Shown: positions 45,938 to 57,579, counted from the stretch's first letter. The stretch is DNA of 64,000 nt from Leptodontidium sp. MPI-SDFR-AT-0119 (GCA_020726505.1 JAHLEZ010000002.1:2542001-2606000); one strand, 5' to 3'. Notes: a model not told the origin generated them from the sequence alone. Made by a program: numbers and translations.

Positions 45938-46896
45938 TCAAGCCTGAGATGTCTTCGAAGCTTGGAAAGTCTTGGGCGTAGCTTTCGTGATCTGCGGTAA
46001 TATCAGCAACTATCTCAGCAGAACAATCGGTCAAGAAGAGGTCTTACCTCAACACCCTCGCCAAGCCAGGCCTCAACACCAAGCCCATTCGTAAACATGA
46101 CCTCCGTCTTCGTCTTCCTCAAGCGCTGCAGCTCTAGGCCCTCCTCAATAGCCATGACATGCTTCTTCGTATCCGCTTTTCGCAAAGCCTCCTCTCTCTC
46201 CTCCTCGCTCATATGGACCATCTGAGCCTCCAACTTAGCTCTCTCCTTCTCCGCAGCAGCCTTCAAAGCAGCTTGCTTGAGTTCCAACTTAGCCGTAAGC
46301 TCAACTTTGGCCTCCATCAACTTGCACTGCCAAATTCCCTGCATCCAGGCTCGGAGTTGGTTGTCATTACCGTCGGTCTTCCATGGTAGGAGGAGAAGTC
46401 GCAGGTTGTAGAAACCGGCAACGTCTTCGGAGGTGTAGAGATACATGTCGTCGCCAGCGATGATCAGGGTCTGGAGGTTGGCATGCATGAACAGTAGCTC
46501 TTGGTGAGCGAGGAACTGGTCCTTAACCTCTGGGGGATCAACGAAGGTGTTGAAAGTGCAGGCGCCGTCTGGACCGTCGATCAGGAGGGTGTCAATGCAG
46601 AAGCTAAAGGGGATTGGGTGGGGGAGACGGTGGCCGAAGGTCCAGTGGTACATTTTCTTGGCTTCATTGCGAGATTCTCGGCAGGTTGAGAGGATGGCTG
46701 GGAGAGCGTAGACTGCCTTGACACGGTAAACCCATTCTTGGGCGCCGTTGAAGGTGACCCAGGTGCTGGCATCTTTGATGGTGACAATTCGACCTTCAGT
46801 GGAGTGGCGCCAGATCTTGCGGCGGATCTCGAGTGGGAGCTTACGAAAGATTGTGAACTTATCGAGCAAGGTTAAGAGCTCAAGTGTAGACTCCAT
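45938..46896 (-). CDS. 2EXR-domain protein with C-terminal coiled coil
   Basis: The motif TIFRKLPLEIRRKIWRHS lies at residues 15-32, followed by EGRIVTI, AILSTCRESRNEAKKMYHW and SFCIDTLLIDG. Residues about 195-260 are a charged heptad-like helix (KVELTAKLELKQAALKAAAE, then KERAKLEAQMVHMSEEEREE), a likely coiled coil that other copies here lack. The uninterrupted frame stops at 46015 (293 residues). A GTAAGA donor right after GLGVEAWLGEGVE with a GCTGAT branch and CAG acceptor would instead give a short second exon ending SKTSQA at 45938. I favour the spliced form, since GEGVE ends cleanly at the donor. Intact. Confidence 0.83.
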
Positions 46897-46947
46897 GGTG
46901 TTTTAGTGTGAGTTTTTAGGTGGCGATTGGTGGTTGGGGCTTGAAAG

Positions 46948-47562
46948 ATGGCGAGGCTGACTATCAAGGCGGCGTTGAAGTTGTTTATGTTTTGGCTTGG
47001 CACGTGGTCTGGAGAATTTTACGGCCTTAGTCGCGTCAAGGTCACCTTCCTGAATGTCACCAATTCACTCAACAACATCAAGCACACAGACTTTATGGAC
47101 ATTACAACAATTACGATGGAAATTCTGTACGTTGGGAACAAGGTGAGAGCAGGGGGCATCGAGGAGGAGACATTGAAGGAGGCACGTATTTTCAATGTAT
47201 CGACAGCAACCAAGATAATGGGACTGACAGCTCGCAGGATGTTAGACGGCACAGGGAAGGTGAAAGACCTCCGGGAATGGAGATCACGGGCGAGGATTTG
47301 GAGGATTTGGAGAAGGCTGCTCGGGAAGCTGGATTGGAGGATGATGAGGATGAGGCTGCACCATGTTAATCTGAGGATGCAAAGCCGGTATGGCAATGCC
47401 CTCAACGGTTTTGAACAATGGGTCTATGCTAATCGAACTATTAAGGAAATAAAGAAGGCCAAGAAGGCCAAGAAAGTTGCGACGAAGGAGGGGAGGAAGG
47501 GGTTGATGGTTTCTCGTCGGGAGAAGAAGAAGGCGGCGCGAACAGCGCAAAATGCCAAGTAA
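46948..47562 (+). CDS. Hypothetical ORF of unknown function
   Basis: A 204-codon frame, divergent from the 2EXR gene by 51 bp, ending in a very Lys-rich tail (EIKKAKKAKKVATKEGRKG). No family recognised. A second frame over 47160-47345 also has coding character (MEITGEDLEDLEKAAREAGL and an acidic run), so the real gene may be spliced differently, or this may be a decayed tail. I do not assign a function. Confidence 0.3.
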   Translation: MARLTIKAALKLFMFWLGTWSGEFYGLSRVKVTFLNVTNSLNNIKHTDFMDITTITMEILYVGNKVRAGGIEEETLKEARIFNVSTATKIMGLTARRMLDGTGKVKDLREWRSRARIWRIWRRLLGKLDWRMMRMRLHHVNLRMQSRYGNALNGFEQWVYANRTIKEIKKAKKAKKVATKEGRKGLMVSRREKKKAARTAQNAK

Positions 47563-48990
47563 TGCTGGACCTGTATTTTCCTTTGTAAAGGTAGACCTTG
47601 CTATTGACAAAGAAATTTTTTTTGGCATCATCCACTTACACAAGATCTCTCCCCTGGTTTATTTTCGTAGACTCTTTAACTTTTTTTTTTTTTTCTGCAG
47701 CTGCTATCCACATCTCGCTTAACATTGCTGACCACTAATCTTTCAAAACATCACGCAGCCCGTGGCCCGAAGAAAACAATACGGGGGAAAAAAAAGGGGG
47801 GGAAACCAGAACAACGTTTTGGCTTCAGCGGCGATTACAAAAAATCGGAAAATATTGTAAAACATTCACACCTACCCGGGTGGGACAGGTCCAGGTAGGT
47901 GCTTAGTACAAGGCGAACCTTGTTTATCCTCAGCCAACCGCTTTTCGGAGTTTTACCTCTTAGTTTGGTTGTTCGTCGCTTTTCGGGCTCGCATGTATAT
48001 TCCTTAAATACGAAGTTACTGCCGTAGTTTGACTTGCTGATTGATGTAAGATAAATGCTTATTTGGCTACATAGCCACCATAGCGAGCTATCGCCTAAGT
48101 TTAGTCAGCGCACCCCCAGGGCTACCGTCCAGGCTTTCATGGTCCCCTTTCGTCCTGGATAATTGTTATATCCTCCATTTAAACTCTTGGACTATTTATA
48201 TGACATTTAAAAGACACACTGTCATTTAATTCTATATCTTGATGAGGACAATTCTCGTGGCACTATCATCTGGGGCCATTATCCCATCTTCGCCAGCACC
48301 AGCCATGCACGCTCGCATCATTCTTAACTGAACTACAAGATCTCTAGTCTGGCTTTACCATCTTCGATCTACAACAGTCACCCTTTGTACTCATGTCTTT
48401 CCCTCCCTTTCAAAGGAAGGAAATATCGATCGGTGAGCTTCGAGTTCACCTTTGCGTCGCGCCTCCTTGCCTCATGGGATGTCTTGCGAGCACCACCAAA
48501 TACACAGAACACAGGAGGAGAGAAGAGACAACTTAAGCTACATCTTTCCAGAGTCTGCGAGACGCCTGGATATCTCCAGAGAAATTTCTGCTGTCTGCCT
48601 CTCGGTGGACACACCAAATGGCGCAGCGATCCTCGAGCCCTCGACCAGCATATCTCCCTACACAGAGTGATATCCACAACTGCTGCTCCTGTACGGTCCC
48701 AATACAGTGCTCCGAGGTTCCCATCTGATTAGATATTCTGCGGCTATGACGGTGAAGACGTAGGAATTGGGATGGCGCAAAAAGGTGATACGGTCGCAAT
48801 CGTGGGACTAGAGGAGATCGCGACAACACAACGAAACCTCACACCTGACAACACCGCAGTCACGCAAGCAAACAGAGGAGTCCTTGAGTCGCACAAAATC
48901 ATCTCATTCAGCATCATCATCATCATCACCATCTGGTATCCATTCGCTCCAAGCCCTCTCCTCCAATCCCTTCCCATCCTATCCCTCGTC
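47563..48990. other. Intergenic, no gene recognised
   Basis: About 1.4 kb with a T-run near 47680-47693 and short overlapping frames on both strands that show no family features. Confidence 0.45.
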
Positions 48991-48992
48991 CC

Positions 48993-49399
48993 CTACTTCT
49001 TCAACCGTCTCTCACCCCCGATAACCCCGAATCCCTTCCCCTTTCTCTCCCCACCAATAACTCCGAATCGTCCCCTCTGTCCTCCCCATCCATACTCCGG
49101 TGTTGAACCAGAGAGGAGGTCTATGATGCTGCTGCTGGTGATGGCGGTGGTGGTGGTGTTGGTAGGGGCCGGCTCGAAGGTAGTGGCAAGACGGATGAGA
49201 GCGTCGAAGCTCACTCGTCTGACTGGACGAGGAGAGAGGATCTCCGAGACGGGAGACTATGGTCTGTTAGTTGGGAGGATTGACGGAGGAGGGAGGGAGG
49301 AGACGAGACGAGACTTACGGATGAGATGATGGGGGAGCCGATGATGGCAGCGTCGTTGATGAGGAGGGAGAGGAGAGTTGGTGTGGTTGGGGAAGACAT
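48993..49399 (-). CDS. Possible small two-exon gene, uncertain
   Basis: ATG at 49399 opens MSSPTTPTLLSLLINDAAII, reaching a GTAAGT donor after PIISS. A CTAACAG acceptor about 55 bases on leads to IVSRLGDPLSSSSQTS or, in another frame, to VSFDALIRLATTFEPAPTN. Low-complexity His/Gln or Thr-rich sequence follows. No family recognised and the exon structure is not settled. Confidence 0.25.
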
Positions 49400-49820
49400 T
49401 GCGATGGTTGGTTGGTCGATTGGATGGTTGTTTGGCCTCGGTGTTGAATTTGAATTGAGATTTGGTTGTGGGATTGGAGGTTGCTTGGTGGAGAGAAAAG
49501 GAAGGGAGGGAATTTGGGAATTTGGGGAGGCTGTGGGATTCTCACTAGCGGATCAGTGAATGCAAAATTCATCAGTTCACCTTCAAGTCCCGGACACTAA
49601 AAAACAAAACTTGGGACATTTATTCCATTCCCAAACAATTCTGCGCACTGTCATTTGTCTGGATTTATCGGGATAGAAAGCCGCTGAGCCCAGAAACAGA
49701 ACCATTGTTCATTATTTGTTGCTCCTGCATCATTAGTTTTGCCTCTGCCGCCTACTATTCTTCACGTCTGAGTCCCCCCTGCAAGTCCCTTTTACTACCA
49801 CTATATAGACTATTCATTTG
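49400..49820. other. Intergenic, no gene recognised
   Basis: About 420 bp, GT-rich on the left, with no coding or structural feature that I can support. Confidence 0.45.
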
Positions 49821-50566
49821 TTAGCTTTGTCGGACATCTTTGCAGTTCGTCCGATCTAGGGTCCATACGCCACTCTCCAACAATTTTGCCACTTCTTCCT
49901 CGTTGATATACTCAATGATTGGTACTCTTCTGGTAGGATTGTTTCCTTTGAATAATTTGTTTAAGAACACTATGAAATGTTTCTTTGTCCCGGCTAGAAA
50001 CGCGTCTTGGGAAGATGAAATGCAAATTGTGACCCTTTTCGGATTGATACAATCAACCAAGGCCCTTTTGATTGGTTGGGAATCACGGCGGCTTCCGACA
50101 GTCGGAATTAAAGTTCGGAGGTTGCTATGCAATCGAGAATCCACGGCCCCGAGGTGTCCGCGGAACGTCGCTTTATCCTAGCGCGTATGGAGAAGTCGTG
50201 CGCCTCCGAGGAAGAACAGATAAGCATATCGTCTTCCCAGTTCATGTAAACTGGCCGATTCTCTAGTTCCTGTTGCAAAGAAAGCTGGTAGAGTTTCGAG
50301 CCAACTGCTCTGGACTCTCGACAACTCTGCATGATCGCAGGGACTTTGGCAGAAACTATATATCGCCGACCGATGTTGAATTTTGTGCGATCCTTCTTGT
50401 AGCCTATCACACCCGATCTCGAAGAAGCAATCGCAAACTCCCATATGGCCAGTCGGTGCTCCAATGGAAGTTTTGGGAAGAGGGTGAATGAATCGGAGGT
50501 AAGAGAATCGGCGATCGCAGATGTGGTCTCGGTCGGCGCGGGTTGGAGGGAGGAGTTACTGTTCAT
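49821..50566 (-). pseudogene. 2EXR-domain gene with frameshift
   Basis: The first frame (50566 to 50108) gives MNSNSSLQPAPTETT, the motif FTLFPKLPLEHRLAIWEFAI at residues 27-46, IMQSCRESRAVGSKLYQLSL and YMNWEDDMLIC. The sense then passes, between about 50165 and 50108, to another frame that continues DSRLHSNLRTLIPTVGSRRD and NEEEVAKLLESGVWTLDRTN to a stop at 49821. No usable intron bridges the change, so a single-base indel is likely. All family blocks are otherwise clean, so this is a young lesion or a sequencing error. Confidence 0.72.
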
Positions 50567-51622
50567 GGTGAGGCTTGAGGTCTCAGAGATGTGAGTACTT
50601 CTGACTAATGTTAGATGGGCTCTAAAAGGTAGCTACTAAAGTTGCAATATGGGATTAGGGAGGGAAATCATCATCTTTGGTCGACATGGAGAGCTGCTGC
50701 TGACATCGTGATAGTTTCGCAGATGCTGCGGATGGTGGTACTGCTGTAGACAGTCCTCTTTGTGTGTTGGGGTGCTTAGGTTAGAGTTTCTTGCGACTGT
50801 CGGGGTTTGAAGGTTCCTGTGCGGAGATCTTTGGCTTAAAATGAAGTTGCTGCCAAGGCTCGCTTAAATTAACGCTAGAGGTGAATGTCAATAAAAGGAA
50901 AGAGCACTTTATATTTCTACCCTTCTTGCCTATCTGTGCCTGGGAGGACCACCAGTTGAATTCCATTTGAGTAGAAGGCTTATTTTGAGAAGTGAAAACT
51001 TGTCCATAAATTGATAATTTATTTGAAGCCGTGAATCGTACCACCGGCAGAATCTCTGTGAGCAACACCGCACCCAATTTCACATTGATTTGAACGTAAG
51101 AGGTCCCGACAGCGGAATCACTTTCCACTTTGCTGCCTTGTTTAATTCACTAGTCAGTAGAACCCGGGAATTCTAGCTCTCTCTCATCCGCTTGCTTGTC
51201 TCCGATCCTCTCGCCGCCTGCTAGAGGAACCCTCTTCAACACCCAAACTTTCGCTACATTTGATGCGACATTAGATCAACAGGACAAAACTCCCAGAAAA
51301 GTAGACGAAACTACTCGGCTTAGAGAAAGAATACGTTCCTGAATTTGGTCAGCACCTGCGCCATGCGTTGCCTTTCAGGGTCGTTGACTGCGACTGGGGC
51401 CAATTTCGTGGATTGCCTCTCCTTTGACGACCTGTTGAAGACACAGTCAGCAGGCAGTTGTCACCAAAACAACAAAGCAACCAGAACTCGTAAGTCACTT
51501 TCGCCTGCCCCTGTTTGGAGTCAATTATGGAATTGAATTTATATTTGATCTCAGAAGATAACTGACTTTGTCGTCAATTCTGACAAACCAACCTTCACCA
51601 CCTACACCGAGCCCACGATAAT
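50567..51622. other. Intergenic between divergent 2EXR genes
   Basis: About 1.05 kb holding both promoters. No coding signature. Confidence 0.5.
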
Positions 51623-52264
51623 ATGAACAGCGACACCCAGCCCAAGGCAATCCACAAGATGGAACCCACTTGCGCCAATAATACTGCTCTCGAGGCTCAG
51701 GAAGCCACGGGCATTATTGCCGCCTTTAACGAATTCAAACTGTTTCCAAAGCTTCCTCTGGAACTTCGCCTCCTCATCTTCGCTGCCGCCGTTGCTGGAG
51801 TTGAGCCGCGGAACATTGAGATATTCAAGAGCGAGAACGGCCGGCCTTCATCCTTCTGCCTAGCATCCTCAGCATCTATACCTGGACTTCTTCATACATG
51901 CAGGGAAGCTAGAGATGTTGCAAAGAAGACATACAAGTTGGCCTTTGCAGGAAGACCTGTACGAGGTCCAATTTATTTCGACTGGGACAAGGATTCACTG
52001 GTGTTCCTCAACGAGTTCAACTTCGAGACTTTCTTTGCCCTGAGTGAGAATCCCAATCCTGGTTTGCCAAAGTATAGGATCTCTCAGGATGCTCAAGAAG
52101 TGTTTGTCAAACTCCAAACCCTCATCATGAACAAGATCCCTTCCCAATGGTTTTCATCTACAGTCGCCTGGAGATGTTACAAACGCTTGCATTCGGTCCA
52201 GGGTGCGATAAGTACTTCCAAGGCCGCTGGAATTATGACTTCAGCATCTTTTGCGATGTCATGA
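51623..52264 (+). CDS. 2EXR-domain protein, short
   Basis: 213 residues, single exon. The motif EFKLFPKLPLELRLLIFAAA lies at residues 37-56 (Phe replaces the usual Trp of LRxxIW). The second block is GLLHTCREARDVAKKTYKLA, then IYFDWDKDSLVFLNEFN and KLQTLIMNKIPS. The C-terminus is shorter than in neighbouring copies and ends in a low-complexity Ser/Ala stretch (AAGIMTSASFAMS), so the last quarter may have been lost by a frameshift or have diverged. The first ATG is used; a second one lies 36 bases downstream. Confidence 0.75.
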   Translation: MNSDTQPKAIHKMEPTCANNTALEAQEATGIIAAFNEFKLFPKLPLELRLLIFAAAVAGVEPRNIEIFKSENGRPSSFCLASSASIPGLLHTCREARDVAKKTYKLAFAGRPVRGPIYFDWDKDSLVFLNEFNFETFFALSENPNPGLPKYRISQDAQEVFVKLQTLIMNKIPSQWFSSTVAWRCYKRLHSVQGAISTSKAAGIMTSASFAMS

Positions 52265-53019
52265 GTCACTACGACACATCCTATCGGAGTGATTCCGTTG
52301 CGATTTAAATGAAGATACATCAACCGAGCCAGCCATCCACCGCTTGACAAAAATCCAATTCAAGACTCTCATGAAGAAGAAGTTAAGCCACTCTATTATT
52401 TCTTCTAACTTCTTTGCGGATTCTTCTAATGATACTGGATCGCTGAGGAACGAGTACGGGGAGAGTGGTAATTAGACCTGAGGTCTTTGTCTCGGTGTTA
52501 CTCTGTTTCTTTGGAACCCCTGCATACACGATGAGTACATTCGAGTTGGGCGAGAGTCGACCTGCCGCATAAGCAGGGTGGCATGAGGATAGGACGTCTT
52601 GGTCTTCCTTTCACCTCAATGGGCTCTTTTCCCCAGATACAGGACGGGCCACAAGAATCTTCACTCACTGCGCCGTTACGGTTGCGGTTGCATACAAAAT
52701 TGAAGGACTTGCGGAGATAGGTGGCCTATTGCAATGTATTTGATTTCGCGAGAAAAACAAAGCTATTTTATGTGTACAAGGTACTCAAATCGTTCATCGT
52801 GTTCCATTGATTTCTACTCAAGACAACAGTTGACACTACCACCCTCCCCAACATCCAAACGTACTCCTTCATTGTGATCCATTGATTGTTACTCAAAACA
52901 GCGACCGGCTCTGTGACTCTCTCTAATATTCAACTATACTCATCCAACTATGCGCGGAACCCGAACGAACATACACAAATCCACAAATACCATACACTCC
53001 AACGAACAATGTATCCTCC
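52265..53019. other. Intergenic, 3' regions of convergent 2EXR genes
   Basis: About 750 bp between two convergent genes. A partly duplicated phrase (GATTTCTACTCAAGACAAC at 52808-52826 and GATTGTTACTCAAAACAGC at 52883-52901) suggests a small local repeat. No gene. Confidence 0.4.
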
Positions 53020-53895
53020 CTAGTATCGGTGCTCGAGCCAGGAAGATGCCATGAGCTCGATGTTTTGACGAGGCAAGAATCGAATGAGTGGCAAGTTGGC
53101 GTCCTTACCCCGGATTTCCTTCCAGCACTCTTCAAAATCACTTCTGATCGACCCCTCTCTTACCGCAACGGCGTCCAGGCGGGTTCCGCGGATTCGGCGA
53201 GGCTCCTCTATGATCAAGGTATCCAACCAGGCGAAGTGGCGAATAAGCGTGGGGAGCTCCTCGTAATCCGTAACAGGTCCAGCCAACACTACGTTCTTGG
53301 GACCGTTGCGGTTAAAGACAGCCACAATATTCTCCTCCTCACGTCGGTCTCTAGGCTCGAAAGGACCTGGGGCTCCCAAGAGCGAGACCAAGGCGGCAGC
53401 GTCTTGGAAGAATAGGGTATCCTTGGTGAAGTTGAAGTACAATCGGATGTAGCGGAGACGGACGCCGGTAATGTAGGTGGAAGGTCTTGCAACACGGAGT
53501 GTATCGCGGCTGGCTTCAACCAAGGGTGAGATCCACAGGTTAGCTTTGGCACGAAGGATTTCTTCGTGTGTGATGTCGTTGGTGATCTCGTTCATGGTGG
53601 AGAAGGTGAAGTCGTCGGAGGAGATCTTGATTAGGCGGTTGGCGGGGAGTGCGTGGCGGCAGATGAGGGTGCGGAGCTCCATAGGTAGTCGTGGGAATAG
53701 GTGGAAGATCTTCAAGGTTCGGTCAACGGCGGCGTCTGTCGACGACAGTTGGGAGGTGACAATGGGGACTGCGGGTGGTGCGACCGGTCGAGAGGCTTGT
53801 TCGGCGGCAACTTGGGCAACCCTGAGAGCAGCATTGATTGCACCTTGTTGTGCGAGCTCGAGGTCCGTCAGCTTTGGTGTGTCGAGGGCAACCAT
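53020..53895 (-). CDS. 2EXR-domain protein, intact
   Basis: 291 residues, single exon. A long Ala/Val/Pro-rich N-terminal tail (to residue 60) precedes FHLFPRLPMELRTLICRHAL at 64-83. Here Cys replaces the Trp of the usual LRxxIW. Then LFFQDAAALVSLLGAPGPFE and WLDTLIIEEPRRIRG. The second block is VEASRDTLRVARPS, weaker than in other copies. The end is ELMASSWLEHRY. No lesion. Convergent with the preceding 2EXR gene. Confidence 0.82.
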   Translation of the reverse strand: MVALDTPKLTDLELAQQGAINAALRVAQVAAEQASRPVAPPAVPIVTSQLSSTDAAVDRTLKIFHLFPRLPMELRTLICRHALPANRLIKISSDDFTFSTMNEITNDITHEEILRAKANLWISPLVEASRDTLRVARPSTYITGVRLRYIRLYFNFTKDTLFFQDAAALVSLLGAPGPFEPRDRREEENIVAVFNRNGPKNVVLAGPVTDYEELPTLIRHFAWLDTLIIEEPRRIRGTRLDAVAVREGSIRSDFEECWKEIRGKDANLPLIRFLPRQNIELMASSWLEHRY

Positions 53896-55789
53896 GTTGG
53901 TAGAGCGTGTTCGAAGCTGCGGGGGTATTATGTCAAGCGACGCGTCAGGTCTGTTCTGTGTCAGCTGTGGTATTTCACGTCGGTATTTGCGGCTTACTGG
54001 TAGTTGTGGAATCCCCGACTCCGAAAGAATATAAAAGAGTGCGCTGGGTATTGATGCCTGTGCCGCGTCAAGAAATTGGGTAGAAAATTGTTTGATGTTG
54101 AGCTTTCGAGTCCGTTGAATGAGGAGGGTGCGATGGAGTGTGAGAAGGCAGCCACTAGCGTGATCGCTTCGAGAGCCAATGACAGACTTCTTTCTGGTGA
54201 AGGGATTTCAATCAAAACAAATATTCACGGGTCCGTGAGATGAATCACCTGCAACATGGAAACTCATTCTGCTGCTCCAAGTTATTCACTCTGATCCTGT
54301 GTTTACTATTATAGGTGAGAGAAGGGGGAAAAAAGATAAAGAAAGGGTACCAGGGTACCAGGGTCAATGAAGCTGAAGGCACTGGAAGAGCAACAAAAGG
54401 GGTAGATTGGCCTATTTATCTAGAACAAGCTCGTGTCCTCTGAGTTCAGATCCAAAGGGTTTGGCAAATACCAAATCTTACAGGGGATATCAGATATTAG
54501 ATCAGACTCACATAATATTCACAGCATAATATTCACAGCACTGGATAATTCTACATGGCACTGGGTTTTATCACCATCTCGAAGGCATGCTCATTGTTTG
54601 ATTGTGGCTCTAGCTACCTATGAAAAAGCAACATGTATTGAAAGCTACTCATTTTGAGTCCTTCAATACCCTCAAGCCACGTGCTACATCTCAAGCCTTT
54701 GTTCTGTGCAACTCCAAATGCATCTCTAGGCCCCATTTCCCATTAAAAGTCTGTTGGCAATGGCATAAACTTCATGGGATTCCAAAGCCTCAATCTTAGG
54801 TAGCTCGTAAAACTCTTTCAAAGCGGGCTCCGGAATCAAGCTGGCCTCCCGATGTTAGCAGCTACAAGCTCTTCATACTCCTCCCTCTTGTTCCAGTTTC
54901 ACTCTAGGACCGAGGGAAGTCCAGCACCAGTGGTGGATCTGTGGTGCCAGGGTTGCAAGACCAGCAGGGTGCATTGGAAGTATGATTGGAATCAAGAGAA
55001 GATTTATGAACCGTAAAGGCACATCTTCCTTATTAGGTATAACGGGCAATTGACTCACAATAGTTGTTCTTGCCTTTGTATCTGTTTGTGCAGCTCAAAG
55101 TCGAGGGTCGGTGATGATTTCGAAGACGAAAGACGAAAGATAATAAAGGCCATAGTTGAAGCTAGTGTGTGTCGCTAAACCCTTTCAAGACATGATCACA
55201 TTTGACAGCTCCTATAAGGAAACGTTTAAAGGAGCAGTGAATGAGTCCTAAGCTATACTGAAATTTTTGTCAAAGGACTTCGTTCTGCGAGTGCTTGAAT
55301 ACAAAGTAACTGTTTATCTTATAAAGTGATTCTATCTTTGTGCTTTCTCAGTTATCGATCAATTTCCGTCTGACCAAGTGACGGAGCCAAAATATACACA
55401 AATCAATTCATGTGAACAGCATTTATCCGGAGACACTGCTCAACATGCTATAGCAGAGTTTCAGCGCAGACTTGAGAAGAATAATTGTAGTGACAGTTGT
55501 TGTCTGACCCCTTCTTTGTGACAAGTACAATGATGTTGTTTCCGCTGCGTAGTGCCAATTGCTAGTGATCCTAAGACGGGAATTTATCACAGTTTGTAGC
55601 ACTACTGTAATTTGGTTGACGTGTGGGACAGAAATAGCAAACAGAGACGCGAGTGTTCGATATCCAAACATGTGTGCTAATATACAATCGTTTGGACTTG
55701 TGGCTGGTCTCTGCAGTCGTAGCAGTACTACCATTGCTTGCACAACAGGGTTCAGGTTGGGGAGGCCAGCGTGAGAAAGAAAAATCAAG

Positions 55790-55981
55790 CCAATCAATTA
55801 TAATTGATCATAATCTGATTTGATTTGATTTGCTACTATTGATAATCAGATTATAATTGTATGATAATCAATGATTTGCATGTAAATGATCAATTATAAT
55901 CATAATCAATGATTTCATTACGTATGTTTCAGCCTCGATTTGATTTTGATTAGGACCCCCTAATCAAAATCAAATCATTTT
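55790..55981. repeat. AT-rich palindromic block
   Basis: Repeated TGATT/AATCA units (GATTTGATTTGATT, TAATTGATCATAATC, AATCAATGATT) on both strands end in a perfect hairpin: GATTTGATTTTGATTAGG at 55937-55954, a 4-base loop, then its exact reverse complement to about 55976. It could be a MITE terminus or an expanded local repeat. It has no coding sense. Confidence 0.7.
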
Positions 55982-56444
55982 TCAAACTGGGGGAGGCTCA
56001 AAATTTATTTAGCCGCAATCGGTGTACTTAGTACAAGCGTTGTAGGCGAGTATGCGGCATGTTAATTTCAAATCGAGTTAGCGGAGGACGAAAGTTTCTC
56101 CAAAGTAACACAATGAATTATTTTAGGAGAGAATAGAAGCATTGAATAGAGCAGTTGCTCAAGGAATATAACATGGCGGTTGAAAGAAACACAATACTAC
56201 AGTATATGAAGGCACCGCTCAACGAAGCTTAGTTCGCGCTTGACTAGGCGACCAGGCCCAACTCTAGGAAACTATCTTTCATAATATCTTCCTGTTGGGA
56301 TTGGGTGGTATGAGGTGATATTCATTCATTCAACAAGTGATCAACCTCTTGTTTTCCCATTGAAGATGACATTCTTATTAGATAGACGCCCCATGTTGTT
56401 CGGCCATACCGCATGAAGTCTGTTTTCGAACTAGTGCGCCTCAC

Positions 56445-56452
56445 TATATAAA
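56445..56452 (+). promoter_or_regulatory. TATA box
   Basis: TATATAAA, 122 bp upstream of the ATG at 56574 and within the expected range for the 2EXR gene that follows. Confidence 0.5.
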
Positions 56453-56573
56453 CACCCAGCCTCGAGCCACTTTCTTTTGAACAGAAACAACGACTTGAAA
56501 GAGCCTTCCTTCGAACTTCAAATAAGCCTATCCCAGCATTACAAGACTTCAGATACCAACGCTACCGATTTTT

Positions 56574-57579
56574 ATGATGTTGACGCTGCCATCCCGCCCA
56601 AAGACTCCGGCCCTCATGCCCTCAACCTCACCCTCCTTGACCCTACCTTCCTTGACTTCGCCATCCTCTACAATATCTTCCTGGGCCTTACAATCCTTGG
56701 CACTACAGCCCCCAGTCACAAAACCCCTCGAATTCTCCGATCTACCCTTCGAGACCCGAGAGATAATCTACCTAGCTTCAATAGAAGAGGGACGAATCGT
56801 CAGGATCTGTGAGGACAAAACCCCCATCTATACTCGCGATTTCATCCACGAAGACCGGCTCGACAATTGCCTCAAGGCAATCACTACCATTCATCCAATT
56901 CAACATGTCAGCCGAGAGTCTCGTCGATGCGTCCTCCAGAAGGGATGTTTTGAAGAACAACTCCAGAACAAGGTTTACTTTGACATTGAGCTGGATGTCC
57001 TTTGTTTCGAATCTCTCAAGGTCATGGACAAATTTTTTGCGGGATCCGTCTGGATGGGTTGGTAAGTTCCTTCTTGTCAAAATTCCTTAAATCCTCGATG
57101 ACCAAGGACACAGGATCCGATTCTCTGTTCTGACCCTGGCGCCTACTTTGAAAATTCATTATGCTGACCTCTTGATAGTGACCCGGAACAACTCAAGAAG
57201 AAACTGCCATTCCTCGCAGTATCTTATGACAAATATCTAGGGGATTACTCCCCTCTCCCCAAATCTTTGCAAGCAACTCGCCACCGGACAGTTCCTCAAC
57301 ATCAAGAAGATCTACATGGTCAAGGCGCTCGTTCGACCGAACGCACTTTCCATAATTAAGGATCCGGAGGCCGCTACGCTGGACTGTTGCGCGAAACTCA
57401 CAGAGAAGTATATTCGTAGCAGTAAGTGGGGTTCTGGGGGAGTGGCGAGACGAGCGCGCGTGGATAAATATGAGGAGGATGGCCGTCGTTGGATGTGGGT
57501 GACTGAGAAGAAGTTCAGCGTCTCGTGGAAGACTGAAGTGTTTGGACTTGCTCTTGGTTTTGGCACTTTCTCAAATTGA
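56574..57579 (+). pseudogene. 2EXR-domain gene, probable frameshift
   Basis: Exon 1 runs 56574 to about 57062 and opens with a Pro/Ser/Thr-rich tail, then LEFSDLPFETREIIYLASIE at residues 52-71, EEGRIVRI, HVSRESRRCVLQKGCFEE and YFDIELDVLCFESL. A GTAAGT intron of about 115 bases ends in TTGATAG and continues in frame with DPEQLKKKLPFLAVSYDKYL. Around 57245-57275, in a TCCCCTCTCCCC run, the sense shifts by one base to NLCKQLATGQFLNIKKIYMV, followed by ALVRPNALSIIKDPEAATLD and a stop at 57579. A homopolymer-type indel, in the genome or the sequence, is the simplest reading. If it is a read error the gene would be intact. Confidence 0.68.

Larger units (their letters stand above)
53896..56573. 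other. Long spacer with AT-rich palindromes
   Basis: About 2.7 kb. A possible coding scrap lies on the minus strand at 54734-55057 (VKLEQEGG, then after a frame change EFYELPKIEALESHEVYAIA ending GNGA), family unknown. The strongest feature is the palindromic AT-rich block listed separately. No intact gene. Confidence 0.5.

Noticed and set aside
47019..47405. 128-codon hydrophobic minus-strand ORF
   Set aside because: Antisense to a frame with better coding character; composition is that expected for the complement of a charged sequence.
48040..48120. Possible tRNA-like fold
   Set aside because: No B-box (GGTTCGANTCC-like) or acceptor-stem pairing could be made out.
54734..55057. Possible coding scrap on the minus strand
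   Set aside because: Two short frames look coding but need a 33-base intron or a frameshift to join, and no family is recognised, so it is mentioned only in the spacer entry.
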